Assembly: GCF_022201045.2 (NCBI RefSeq)
Contig: NC_068564.1
Location: 8,308,001-8,372,000 of the forward strand
Source: Citrus sinensis
Lineage: Eukaryota > Streptophyta > Magnoliopsida > Sapindales > Rutaceae
Direction: 5' to 3'
Length of the DNA stretch: 64,000 nt
The position numbers were made by a program, and so were the translations under genes. The notes under the pieces were generated by a model that was not told where the DNA came from, ran no database searches, and saw only the letters and a program-made list of their open reading frames with translations. Positions 9,206 through 19,816 of the stretch are shown here, in pieces (position 1 is the stretch's first letter; every line of letters starts with the position of its first letter).

Positions 9206-12200
9206 AGGATCGCAAGAAGCTGCTACTCCTCGGCAGCAAGGGAGGCAATGCAGATAACGTCCCTCGATACCCGAGTGGAAAACAAGACTGGCAGACAAGA
9301 ACCTGTAGAGGATCTGGAAACAGTGAGCATGGGACCAGAGAACCCGGGAAAGACGATCAGAATCGGATCCAGACTTAAGAGAGAGCAAAAGCAGGAGTTG
9401 GTGAAATGCTTACAGGCTCATGCTGATGTGTTTGCCTGAGGTAGCGTGTCATAAGCTGGCAATAAAGAAAGGTGCTCGGGCAGTAAGGCAGAAGAGGAGG
9501 TGCTTCAACCAGGAGAGGTATGAGGCTGTAAATGACGAGGTGGAGAAGCTCTTGAGAGCAGGGTTCATTCGGGAAGTCAGTTACCCAGAATGGATATCAA
9601 ATGTGGTGCTGGTAAAGAAGGCAAACGGCAAGTGGAGGATGTGTGTGGATTTCACAGACCTCAACAAGGCATGCCCAAAAGACAGCTTTCCTTTACCAAG
9701 GATCGATCAGCTAGTAGATTCAACGGCTGGACATGGTCTGCTTAGCTTCATGGACGCATTCTCGGGATACAACCAGATCCCCATGTACGAGCAGGATAAG
9801 GAGAGCACGGCTTTCATCACTAACCAAGGTTTGTTCTGTTACAGGGTGATGCCATTCGGTCTCAAGAATGCTGGGGCCACCTATCAAAGGCTGGTGAACA
9901 AAGTCTTTAAGCCGTTGATCGGGAAAACCATGGAGGTGTACGTGGATGACATGATTACCAAGTCCAAAATCCCGAAGGAACACGTCAGACACCTCGAGGA
10001 GACATTCGAGCTTCTGAGGAAGTATAAGATGAAGCTCAACCCAGAGAAGTGTGCTTTTGGGGTCGAGTCAGGGAAATTCCTGGGATTCATGGTGAGCCAT
10101 AGGGGGATTGAAGCAAATCCCGAGAAAATCCAGGCGATTGTGCAAATGACGTCTCCTCGTAACCTGAAGGAGATGCAGAGCCTCACGGGGAGGTTGGCGG
10201 CGTTGAGCAGATTCATATCCAAGGCTACAGATAAGTGTCAGCCATTCTTTCAAGTGATAAGGAGGGGAAAGAAAACAGAATGGACCCCAGAATGCGAGGA
10301 AGCCTTCCGAAACTTGAAGCAATACTTACAGCAAGCTCTGCTGCTGTCCACACCGAGGGATGGGGACAAGTTGTATCTGTATTTGGCGGTATCGGATCGG
10401 GCCGCCAGTTCTGTTCTGGTGAGAGAGGAAGAAGGAGTTCAGTATCCGATATACTACACCAGCAAGGCCCTGCTCGACGCTGAGGCCAGATACCCACCGT
10501 TGGAGAAATGGGCACTTGCCCTTGTGGTTGCTGCTCGGAAGTTGAGGCCATATTTTCAAGCCTTCCCGGTCTCGGTAATAACAAACCAGCCATTGCGTCA
10601 AACTCTGCACAAGCCAGATGCCTCTGGTCGGCTCGTCAAGTGGGCTGTGGAGCTGAGCGAGTTCGACATAGACTATAAACCCCGCGCAGCGATAAAGGCC
10701 CAGGCAATGGCCGATTTCGTAGCTGAATTCACAGAGCCCGAAGTATGCTTAGATCAACAAGATGCAGCTATAGGCGATGACGAAACTCAAGTATGGCAGA
10801 TGTCTGTGGATGGGTCATCAGGGGAGCGGGGTTCAGGAGCAGGGATTGTCCTGGAAGGCCCAGAGGGGGAGGAGATCTCTTATGCTGTAAAGTTGGAATT
10901 TGCAGCCACAAATAACCAGGCAGAGTATGAAGCCTTGATAGCAGGTCTGGAATTGGCTAAGGCCGTGAAAGCAGACAGAGTTAAGATTAGAATCGATTCC
11001 CAGCTGGTTGCGAATCATGTCAGTGAAAGATTCCAACCAAGAGAGGAGAAGATGGAACAGTACCTGAAGATAGTCAGACGGATGATGGGGAAGTTCGAGG
11101 CAGTGGAGGTGATACAAACCCCCAGGGAGCAGAATAGTCGAGCAGACATTTTGGCGAGGATGGCAGCAGTAGCCGACCCAAAAATGCCAAAGTCGGTCCC
11201 TCTGGAGGTGAAGTCCAGCCCAAGTATCGAGCATAATTTGGGGGTGTTACGGATAGAACAAAAATGCTCGTGGAGGGACCCGATAGTTTCATACCTTAGA
11301 GACGGGGTATTACCACCAGATAAGCTGCGAGCTCGGAAGATTAGAGCCCAGGCCTCGAGATACACGATGATCGATGGGGTACTGTATCGGCGAGGATATA
11401 CACTACCGTTCCTTCGGTGTTTGGATGAGGACGACGCGGATTACGTGCTGAGAGAAGTACATGAAGGAATTTGCGGAAATCATTCTGGCGGGAGGTCCCT
11501 GGCCCACAAGGTTCTAAGGCAGGGATATTTCTGGCCGACAATGCACCAGGATGCGCAAAAGAAGACCAGGGGTTGTGCAAGCTGCCAGAATTTTGCAAAT
11601 TTCTCCAACCAACCACCAGAGAAGCTCACCTCCATGGCCTCCCCTTGGCCATTTGCTCAATGGGGAATTGATCTGATCGGCCCATTGCCAAAAGGACGAG
11701 GAGCAGCAACACATGCAATAGTTGCTATAGATTACTTCACGAAGTGGATAGAGGTGGAAGCCCTTAGCAGGATCACAGAGAAGAAAACAACAGACTTCGT
11801 GTGGAGAAACCTGGTCTGTCGATACGGGATCCCTTATGCCTTGGTAACGGATAATGGCAGGCAGTTCGATAATCACAGCTTCAGGGATTTCTGCCAGAAC
11901 CTCGGGATAGAGCTGAAGTATTGCTCGCCTGCTCACCCTCAATCGAATGGACAAGTAGAAGCAGCCAACAAGACCATCAAGAGGCTTCTGAAAACCAGGC
12001 TCGGAGCAAAAAAGGGTGCTTGGGTTGACGAGCTGTCAGGTGTGCTATGGGCATACAGAACAACCCACAAAACCGCAACTGGGGAGACACCGTTCGCTTT
12101 GGCTTTCGGACATGAAGCGGTCGTGCCGGCTGAGATAGGAACGTCCACACACCGGACAGGTCATTTCAATGAGCAGGAGAACGACGAGCAGATATGTTTG

Positions 12201-12506
12201 AATCTTGATCTGCTAACGGAAAGGAGGGAGCAAGCAGCCGAGCGATCAGTCACTTACCAACAAAGGGTTGCTCGGTATTATAACCAGAAGGTGAACATAC
12301 GGCAATTCAGGGTCGGAGACTGGGTACTGAGAAGAGTGAATCAGAGCACCAAAGATTCGACTCAAGGAGTGCTGGGACCGAATTGGGAAGGGCCATATAG
12401 AGTCAAGCAGATAGCGGGACCCGGAGCTTACAAGCTGGTCCGCGCGGACGGCCACGAGGTGAAACGCCCATGGAACGCAGCACACCTCCGGAAATACTTC
12501 CAGTAA
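9206..12506 (+). pseudogene. Tat-element pol (RT, RNase H, second RNase H, integrase), frame-broken near its start
   Basis: After the gag TAG the same frame runs to a TGA at 9437-9439, ending in HADVFA. The rest is open from 9420 in another frame (1028 codons). Relatives have roughly 10-12 residues (a W...DMPG...P stretch) at this joint, so a small deletion has shifted the frame. Counting from the 9420 ATG, RT carries YVDD at about 174 and its linked RNase H runs to about 440. A second RNase H at about 460-580 keeps an Asp (MSVDGSS), a Glu (QAEYEAL), an Asp (IDSQL) and a final Asp (NSRADIL). The integrase zinc finger lies at about 681-725 (H-H-CASC). Its catalytic core has DLIGP at about 750, VTDNG at 809-813 and Glu 847, giving D,D-35-E. 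No chromodomain is seen. Apart from the joint, the domains look functional. Confidence 0.9.
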
Positions 12507-12648
12507 GACTTGTTCACATTTGAAAGCTATTTTCGCTCATGTTCATTATCGTTTATCTTTCACGCTTTATGTCCAAACAATTTCATGTAAGTCAAATCCT
12601 GCCATTAATGGAACGTCGCGGAATTTCATTCGCTCGAAACCGAGAAAA
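12507..12648 (+). other. Short spacer between pol and the tandem array
   Basis: About 140 bases of unique sequence. The open frames starting here run into the tandem array and are not taken as genes. Confidence 0.6.
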
Positions 12649-14398
12649 ATCCAAGGCACGCAAAGGCTCGCCAAGTCTCAAAGCCTATCTTATGGCGAGA
12701 CAGAAGCCAAGCATGCCAGGATCTGCTCGACCACGAGAAGGCGAGCAGACTCCCAAAACATTCGAAGAAATTCCCAAGGCATGCAAAGGCTCGCCAAGTC
12801 TCAAAGCCTATCTTATGGCGAGACAGAAGCCAAGCATGCCAGGATCTGCTCGACCACGAGAAGGCGAGCAGACTCCCAAAACATTCGAAGAAATTCCCAA
12901 GGCACGCAAAGGCCTGACAAAGTCTCAAAGCCTATCTTATGGCGAGACAGAAGCCAAGCATGCCAGGATCTGCTCGACCACGAGAAGGCGAGCAGACTCC
13001 CAAACATTCGAAGAAATTCCCAAGGCATGCAAAGGCTCGCCAAGTCTCAAAGCCTATCTTATGGCGAGACAGAAGCCAAGCATGCCAGGATCTGCTCGAC
13101 CACGAGAAGGCGAGCAGACTCCCAAAACATTCGAAGAAATTCCCAAGGCACGCAAAGGCTCGACAAAGTCTCAAAGCCTATCTTATGGCGAGACAGAAGC
13201 CAAGCATGCCAGGATCTGCTCGACCACGAGAAGGCGAGCAGACTCCAAAACATTCGAAGAAATTCCCAAGGCATGCAAAGGCTCGCCAAGTCTCAAAGCC
13301 TATTTTATGGCGAGACAGAAGCCAAGCATGCCAGGATCTGCTCGACCACGAGAAGGCGAGCAGACTCCCAAAACATTCGAAGAAATTCCCAAGGCACGCA
13401 AAGGCTCGACAAAGTCTCAAAGCCTATCTTATGGTGAGACAGAAGCCAAGCATGCCAGGATCTGCTCGACCACGAGAAGGCGAGCAGACTCCCAAACATT
13501 CGAAGAAATTCCCAAGGCATGCAAAGGCTCGCCAAGTCTCAAAGCCTATCTTATGGCGAGACAGAAGCCAAGCATGCCAGGATCTGCTCGACCACGAGAA
13601 GGCGAGCAGACTCCCAAAACATTCGAAGAAATTCCCAAGGCACGCAAAGGCTCGACAAAGTCTCAAAGCCTATCTTATGGCGAGACAGAAGCCAAGCATG
13701 CCAGGATCTGCTCGACCACGAGAAGGCAAGCAGACTCCCAAAACATTCGAAGAAATTCCCAAGGCATGCAAAGGCTCGCAAAGTCTCAAAGCCTATCTTA
13801 TGGCGAGACAGAAGCCAAGCATGCCAGGATCTGCTCGACCACGAGAAGGCGAGCAGACTCCCAAAACATTCGAAGAAATTCCCAAGGCACGCAAAGGCTC
13901 GACAAAGTCTCAAAGCCTATCTTATGGCGAGACAGAAGCCAAGCATGCCAGGATCTGCTCGACCACGAGAAGGCGAGCAGACTCCAAAACATTCGAAGAA
14001 ATTCCCAAGGCATGCAAAGGCTCGCCAAGTCTCAAAGCCTATTTTATGGCGAGACAGAAGCCAAGCATGCCAGGATCTGCTCGACCACGAGAAGGCGAGC
14101 AGACTCCCAAAACATTCGAAGAAATTCCCAAGGCATGCAAAGGCTCGCCAAGTCTCAAAGCCTATCTTATGGCGAGACAGAAGCCAAGCATGCCAGGATC
14201 TGCTCGACCACAAGAAGGCGAGCAGACTCCAAAACATTCGAAGAAATTCCCAAGGCATGCAAAGGCTCGCCAAGTCTCAAAGCCTGTCTTATGGAGAGAC
14301 CGAAGCCAAGCGTGCCAGGATCTGCTCGACTGCGCGAAGGCAAACCGAATCCCAGGCATTGAAAAATCTTCAAAGGCATGCGGCCAAACCATGATCCA
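12649..14398 (+). repeat. Satellite-like tandem array inside the Tat element, 14 units of about 123 bases
   Basis: The marker TATGG(C)GAGAC recurs at 12691, 12814, 12938, 13060, 13184, 13306, 13430, 13552, 13676, 13799, 13923, 14045, 14168 and 14290. Spacings alternate mostly 124 and 122. Two unit types alternate (AAGGCATGC..GCTCGCCAAG and AAGGCACGC..GCTCGACAAAG), giving a dimeric period of about 246. Each unit holds a hairpin with an 8-base perfect stem, TCTGCTCG / CGAGCAGA, around a 12-base loop. Tandem arrays in the 3' region of Tat elements are known, and some have seeded genomic satellites. Long open frames exist in all three forward frames only because the unit lacks stops. Confidence 0.95.
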
Positions 14399-14563
14399 AG
14401 CCGGAACCTGCTCGTCTAGACGAAGACAAGCAGATTCTCAAATGAAAATTAATTCATAATTACAACACAAGAAAGTAATCAAAAAACATTTTTATTAATT
14501 TGTTAATGATTAACAGAGGGGATAATCTTCATGAACATTGTCCACTACAATAAAAGAAATATA
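14399..14563. other. Spacer downstream of the antisense gene
   Basis: Short AT-rich linker between the array and the antisense stop codon. It carries an AATAAA on the minus strand (14491-14496). Confidence 0.6.
14491..14496 (-). terminator. Candidate poly(A) signal of the antisense gene
   Basis: TTTATT on the plus strand reads AATAAA on the minus strand, about 70 bases after the antisense stop codon. It fits a 3' end signal for the antisense transcript. Confidence 0.45.
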
Positions 14564-16615
14564 TCAAAAAGACGGCGGATCAGTGAGCCGAGCAGGATCG
14601 GTTGGCTGAACCTCCTCAGGTGCGGGGGGGGTATCGCCAGTTGCGTCCGGGGGGGTGCTCGCCTCGCCAACTTCAGCAGGGACTGCACGAGGAGGAGAGT
14701 TTTCCTCCTCAATCACGATCGGCTCTACCCCCTCGGCATCTTCCTTGGCCGCCTCCTCATCCATATGCCGAGCGACACCAGCTGCAAGGTCATCCATCTT
14801 CAGGTCAGGGTGTTGCTTCCCGAGGACGGCCATGATGCAACGATAGGAATGCCGAAGTCCCTGGTCGTACTGGTTGTCGGCCTCCCTCTCCAAGTTCTCG
14901 ACCTGAGCTCGGTGGGAGTCACGGAGAGATTCGAGCTGAGCCTCATACATGGCCTTCTGCCTTTGCAGATCCTCCTTGACCTTGGTAAGCTCCTCCTCGA
15001 GGGTAGTGGCTTTTGCTTGAGCAAGTGATTCTTGCTCTATCAGCTTCAGATTCTCGAGATTCAGCTCCGCTGCTTTCTTCTCGGCAACGTCAGCTCTGCT
15101 CGTCGCCGATTGAATATCCTCCTTCATCTTCCGGTCGTAGCGGCCAACCTTAGCCTTGTAATAGGTGGTCATGCAGCTGAGGTGGAAAGCGCTATGCTGC
15201 ATGGCCCCCACCAGCTCACCCAAGGTGCGGCCGTGAAAGTCCTCCAGGTCCTTCTTGCTCACGGATTTAGTTAACTCATTGAGGTAAGGGACCAGATGTT
15301 CTGCTCGGCTGTCAGGTAAGCGAGATCGAGGCCCGACAGGAGGAGAAGAGGTAGCAGGATCTGTGGCTACTCCACTAGCTTCCCCGACTTTTACAGGAGC
15401 TGGAGGTAAAATCTTCAAGGGTGGGGCCTGCTGCACGATGTTGGCCCGCTTTGCAGTAGGGGCATACTTACTCTCGTCCCTCTTCGTGGTTGGAGGTCGA
15501 GAACGTTTTCGGGTCAGAGCTCCAATCACAGCGTCCTCCATCCTATGGCCAGGAAGTATCAAGCGAGACTCGAGCAAGTTGTATGTGGTTAACAGTTCCC
15601 GGCTCGAGCAGGAATTGACTAGCACAGCCTCAACCCGTTTGAGCTGGCCAGGTCGGAGTGGGAAATGAACGCCCCAAGAAACTACAACACAAACAGACAC
15701 TTGGTTAGAAACAAGCCAATAAAACAAGAACAACTATGGATACAAGGCATCTGAAGCGAGCAGGCAACCTGGGACCGTGAAACGGGGTGGGACCCAATAA
15801 TCCTTCCCGTCCATTTGTGCGACCTGACCCCAAGGACCCCCAGCAAAAAAGAACTTTCTCTTCCAATTCCCACCACCACCAGTAGGGAGGTCGGTTATAG
15901 GTTTCCTTGTCTTGGCGCTAGATTGGAAGTAGTACCAGCCGGCATCTTTGGGGCTGCTCTTTAGCTGGTACAGGTGCTTCACCTCATCAATCGTGGGCTC
16001 GCTTTGGCAACATCTGTCCCACAATATGAACAGACCAGAAAGCACTCTCCACCCATTGGGATTCAGCTGACCAGGAGCTAGATTTAGCTCGGTAAGTATC
16101 CGGGTAAAGTAAGGTTGCAAGGGACACCTCAGCCCGTACTTAAAGCTGTCCAGATACAGGGTAACATATCCCCTAGGAGGCCGGCTGGGAGCATCCTTCT
16201 TTCCCGGGACCTTGAGAGGTATCTCGCCAGGAATGCTATACCTCAGCCGGAGGTCCTCGAGCTCATCAAACGTGGTCGTGCACGTCATGTAATCAATAGC
16301 GTAATCCCGCGATAGGGCTCTACCTCCTATTGTACTCCTCCCCTCTGGTCGCGGCGCTCCTGATGGGGACGCCTCACCAGAATCATCTCCTCGACCCTCA
16401 CTCAAAGTATCCTCGGAGCCAGAAGATCCATCCTCACCATTACTCCCGCTCGTAGAGGTCGTTTGGGGAGACATGCTCCTAGCACTAGTCCTGACACTAG
16501 ACCTAATAGGCTCTAAGGGGATCTCGGGGTCAAAGGCGGGATCGGTGAGCAGACTAGGCAGGAAGTCCAACTCGTCCTCATCAACCTCAATGACCTTCTC
16601 TTTACCTTTCGACAT
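14564..16615 (-). CDS. Antisense gene of the Tat element, two exons, putative gypsy-type transposon domain
   Basis: Two consecutive minus-strand ORFs (16615-15734 and 15733-14564) become one 654-residue frame if 15768-15682 is removed as an intron. The donor is CCAG|GTTGCC, the acceptor TTGTGTTGTAG|TT, with a CTAAC branch-like site inside; the joint is phase 1. Exon 1 (16615-15769) has an acidic N-terminus, a serine-rich stretch and then a domain like the Pfam family 'putative gypsy type transposon' at about 110-250 (RCPLQPYFTRIL, WRVLSGLFILWDRC). Exon 2 (15681-14564) has a basic patch (TRKRSRP), a long coiled coil at about 470-560 and an acidic, proline-rich tail. Antisense ORFs at this place are known in Retand/Tat elements; their function is unknown. 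Splicing here is inferred. Confidence 0.75.
15682..15768 (-). other. Predicted 87-base intron of the antisense gene
   Basis: On the minus strand it runs from GTTGCC to TTGTAG, with a T-rich body and CTAAC about 35 bases before the acceptor. A closer donor (GTATCC, 15751) was tested and puts exon 2 out of frame; GTTGCC keeps it in frame. Confidence 0.65.
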
Positions 16616-17060
16616 TCCCTAAACTCTAACCACAACACCACCAACTACTACCCAAACGAAAGAAAAAAGAAGTTATCTACAAACTATCCGAGACCGAGGA
16701 GAGAGAAGTAATACCTGAAGTACTGCTTTAATCGGAGAAAGGCAAGGATGGGGACTTCGTGCCGGAACTTCTTTGCCGGAGAAGCAGAGACGGAGACGGA
16801 GACGGAGTGAATGGTGAATATGCCGTTCGAGAGGATTTGGCTTTCCAAATGAGGACGGACTTTTGGGCTGCCAGCATATAACTGCGCCGAATCCCGAGGG
16901 CCTCATAACCATCGGTTTGAAATTCAAATGGAGGGGGGGATTTCTGCCACGTCACCTCGTCCGTAATTAAATGCGACATGACTCTTGGCAGCCTTTTCCA
17001 ATCCCACGCGAGCGAGTACTGTCGAGTTTCCACTGCTGGTCCACTACATTACCCAACACC
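16616..17060. other. Spacer between the antisense gene start and the 3' LTR
   Basis: It should contain the antisense promoter. A weak TATA-like TTATATG is present on the minus strand near 16880. Overlapping short minus-strand frames (16927-16673, 17033-16728) show no recognised domain. Confidence 0.4.
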
Positions 17061-17077
17061 AGAAACTGGGGGACCGG
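17061..17077 (+). other. Polypurine tract region of the Tat element
   Basis: AGAAACTGGGGGACCGG directly precedes the 3' LTR. It is purine-rich though interrupted by pyrimidines, as expected for the plus-strand primer. Confidence 0.55.
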
Positions 17078-17858
17078 TGTTTGGGATAAATATGTCGACG
17101 AGACCAGGAATGACGAGCAGATATCGGATGGCAGAGTTTTGCGAACCGGTGTGTTCCGTAAAAGCCTGGTGCGCGGAAGAACAGGAGCAGAAATATCCTG
17201 CTCGTCCACGATGTTGTCATCCGCGAGGCCAATTTCCTATAAGAGGCATACGGCCATTCCGGCTAGAGGTCGATAGGCGAGGAGACCCGGTCGACGGCAG
17301 TTGGCAAGACATGCTCTCCAGCCCGAGAATCTAGGCACGACAGCCACGCTTTCCCCTGAACCGTGGCGTAACACGCAAGATCTCACAGAACCACGACAGC
17401 CGCGCTTTCCCCTGAACCGTGGCGTAACACGCAAGATCTCACAGAACCACGACAGCCACGCTTTCCCCTGAACCATGGCGTAACACGCAAGATCCCACGT
17501 TTGCACATAACGCAGCAGTCAGAGCCCCAAACCGTCTCGAGAAAAGCGGAAAACGGGGATTCAGAGGAAGCCTATAAAAAGGTAGCCAACGAAGGTAAAA
17601 GGGTTGGCATTTTTGAGATAAAAGAAAAAAAACCACGAAAAAGCCATAAGACCCGTGGCAAGCGTTCCCCGAACCTTGATATCTGACTTGAGCGTCGGAG
17701 GGTTTGCGCCGGGAGAACAACCGGCGTACTCTGACTTGTCTGTGTGTGCAGGGATATCTGGAGAAGAAGCATTACTAGGAGACCTCCTGGTCGTGGGGAA
17801 GTTGATCGAGCAGAGATCCTAGTCGTAGAACGAGGAGAACCGGAATCTCGCATCAACA
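17078..17858 (+). repeat. 3' LTR of the Tat element
   Basis: This copy is 781 bases, TGTTTGGG to CATCAACA. It carries three copies of the 56-base unit (starts at 17343, 17399 and 17455) against four in the 5' LTR, and a TATA box at 17573. About nine substitutions separate the two LTRs, mostly transitions. Confidence 0.95.
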
Positions 17859-17863
17859 TATAC
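17859..17863. repeat. Target-site duplication TATAC (right)
   Basis: Matches 5957-5961. Host sequence continues as TACACATACAAACG, as in the paralogous unit at 27105. Confidence 0.9.
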
Positions 17864-19134
17864 TACACATACAAACGCGCACGCATAAGTACGTGTATTT
17901 TACACGCTTTTCCCTATAAAGATTTATCATTTTCCTTAAACTTGGGTCAAGCTTCAACACTTTTAGTACTAGCAAAATAAAAAGAATTATTTATTTATTT
18001 CATTGAAGAGAAGGTAACTGGGTTCATCTTTGTGTGAATTACTAGGCATTTTGATTGATTAGGTTTTAACATGAAAATTATGATTAGGAATCAAAACAAA
18101 CAGACAAGCATGCAAATCCAAAAAGCTAGCCATTGTCAAGCATGTCAAGTTTTCCCTTAATTCTCATTCCTTGTTAACATTTGATATAGTTTTTTTTATT
18201 TCTTTTTTCTATTATTTATATTATTATTTTTGTTATTGATTTTCCTATTTTACTCTTCAGACTTACCCCCCAAGATTTGAAGATGATACTAATTGAGCGA
18301 TCGACCACTTTTGCAAGGTATATGAGATTTAATTGTATCCTTTTATGCCCAGTCACTTGCGGAGCCATGTATGCCTACACCTTGCCTATTTTTCTAAGTA
18401 ATTTTTCATTCATCCTATTCACTGTTCCTCTTTCGTTGACATGGATTTGTAGTTCACGAAATTTTAAATTTGTTGGTATCCATATAACGCTGTTCAGCCA
18501 CTAAACTTCATTGACAATATTATGTTGACCTACAACTTCTAGAAGAAATGTGTGCCTGCATCATGCTGCTATTTTGCCTATAACAATCTCACTGTTTTGT
18601 AGATCTATAAATCCCATTGCCAGTCATTGCGCCATTCCCAACAATACCAACAGAGCCATTAGTTGTGTTGACGATGTCGCAGTACTTTTTTTTTTTCAAA
18701 ATTATATTACATCATTAATAATTGATTTTTAATAATAATATATTTTATTATTTACTGATGGCTTAATATCAATTAAATTGAGTTTGAAAATTTTTTAGTA
18801 TTTAAGCAAAAAAAAATCCAATAGTTTTTAAAGAGAAAATATTAAGTGCTTTCGACGTGTAGATTGTCTCTAGTTGAATTCTTGACTCATGCATGTTTTC
18901 CATGAAAAAAATTCAATAACAGAGGGAATACACAAGAGAGCACCTAGTATTTTCTCATATGTAGAATTTACCACAAATTTTTGTGCAAGCTATTTTATAC
19001 AAATTTTTGTGGTGAAACAGTTAAAGTTGAATGGAAATATCACATGATCCATGTACTTGATAATGTTTTTCCACTTCAATTTGTACACAAAATAGTTTAT
19101 ACAAAGAGTTTATGATTACACCATAAGTTTTTGG
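17864..19134. repeat. MADS-array unit, 5' side (upstream block of copy A)
   Basis: Aligns with 27105-28390 and 53780-55250. Shared phrases include ACTTGGGTCAAGC, TTGATTGATTAGGTTTTAACATG and CAAATCCAAAAAGCTAGC. It holds the exon-like conserved patch at 18257-18700 and otherwise AT-rich sequence. No gene is supported. Confidence 0.75.
18257..18700 (+). pseudogene. Exon-like conserved patch, unidentified gene relic (copy in unit A)
   Basis: After a polypyrimidine-AG (TTTTACTCTTCAG) comes a short stretch ending AAG|GTATATG. Its counterpart at 54157 reads in frame as YSPRFEDDTTLSDRPLLQ. A second patch near 18465 corresponds to an open stretch in the 54.5-kb copy. Here single-base changes break both. 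The 75-codon open frame at 18277-18504 is in a different frame and is not taken as the gene. I do not recognise the protein. Confidence 0.4.
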
Positions 19135-19457
19135 TGAATGAAATCTTATTTTCATCAGTTTGTTTTATATTTTAGAAGACATTGAGGATATTAATTAGCA
19201 CAGACTAGAATAACATTTTAGTTTGCTAAAATATTAGATATAGTTTTAAAAAAAATTCCCTTTTTGCTGCACATACAATATATGGCGCATCACTACCATA
19301 TATAATAAGCTCAATGAATTTTTCTTGGATGCCATTTCCAAAATGAATGTAATTGCCTAATTTCTTTTTTTATGAGCGTTACAGTGGATTTCATGTGCTT
19401 TGATAATATGGCAACTTTGTGATGAATTTATAGGAGGAAAGACAATGAATTCATTAG

Positions 19458-19642
19458 TAAGGTCATGAATTTATCTATTCTTAGTTGTTACCTTACCCTA
19501 TTCTCTTTTTATAATTGTTAATGAATTAAATTCTTTAGGGTTGAAGGTATCTCATTTAGTAACTTTACACCTTGTATTAGATTTTGAAAAATATGGTAAG
19601 ATGATAAGGTAACAACTTAGCATAGATAAATTCTTGACCTTA
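19458..19642. mobile_element. Fold-back MITE upstream of MADS stub A1
   Basis: Ends are inverted: TAAGGTCATGAATTTATC...TTAGTTGTTACCTTA at the left, and GGTAACAACTTAG..GATAAATTCTTGACCTTA at the right. The same element precedes every MADS copy. This one lacks most of the right inner arm. Confidence 0.75.
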
Positions 19643-19760
19643 TACTAATTAATTCTACCCGTCTTTCCTCTTATAAATTCATCCCAAAATGACCATATCG
19701 GAGCGCAGGAAAATCATTGTTCATAAAAAAGAAACTAGCCAGATATCATTGATTTTGGAA

Positions 19761-19816
19761 ATGGCAGCCAAGAAAACCAAAGGGAGACAGAAGGTTGAGA
19801 TGGGAAAGATAGAATG
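19761..19816 (+). pseudogene. MADS-box stub A1 (first 18 codons only)
   Basis: The ATG and the next 17 codons match the start of the intact MADS gene at 55865 (KKTKGRQK..EM.KI), then a stop follows as the sequence switches to upstream-flank DNA (GAATGAAATCTTATTTTCATCA) of the same unit. The switch point has a GAATGA shared by both partners, so the stub looks like the product of unequal recombination that duplicated the upstream region and left one gene start behind. Confidence 0.8.

Larger units (their letters stand above)
5962..17858 (+). mobile_element. Ty3/gypsy LTR retrotransposon of the Tat/Retand type
   Basis: This is a near-complete 11.9-kb element with both LTRs, a 5-base target duplication, a primer site, gag-protease, pol (RT, RNase H, second RNase H, integrase), a long tandem array, an antisense coding unit and a polypurine stretch. 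A second RNase H after the RT-linked one, an antisense ORF and a tandem-repeat 3' region are known marks of the Tat clade (Retand, Ogre relatives). By eye the LTRs differ by about 9 substitutions plus one 56-base repeat unit, so the insertion is recent. Pol carries a small deletion and frame break, so this copy is probably not autonomous. Confidence 0.95.

Noticed and set aside
10833-11954. Several minus-strand ORFs of 110-146 codons in pol
   Set aside because: They are shadows of the RNase H and integrase coding frame.
12649-14398. CRISPR-like array
   Set aside because: Units are contiguous and alike over their whole length with no unique spacers, and the host is a plant.
12520-14459. Overlapping plus-strand ORFs of about 290-610 codons in the satellite array, and matching minus-strand ORFs
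   Set aside because: They arise from a stop-poor tandem unit, use all frames at once and have no domain; I annotate the array as a repeat.
15751-15768. Donor GTATCC for the antisense intron
   Set aside because: It would put exon 2 out of frame; the donor GTTGCC keeps the 654-codon frame.
18277-18504. 75-codon ORF at 18277 and its twin at 27521
   Set aside because: It lies in a different frame from the exon-like text and has no domain; similarity reflects duplicated DNA.
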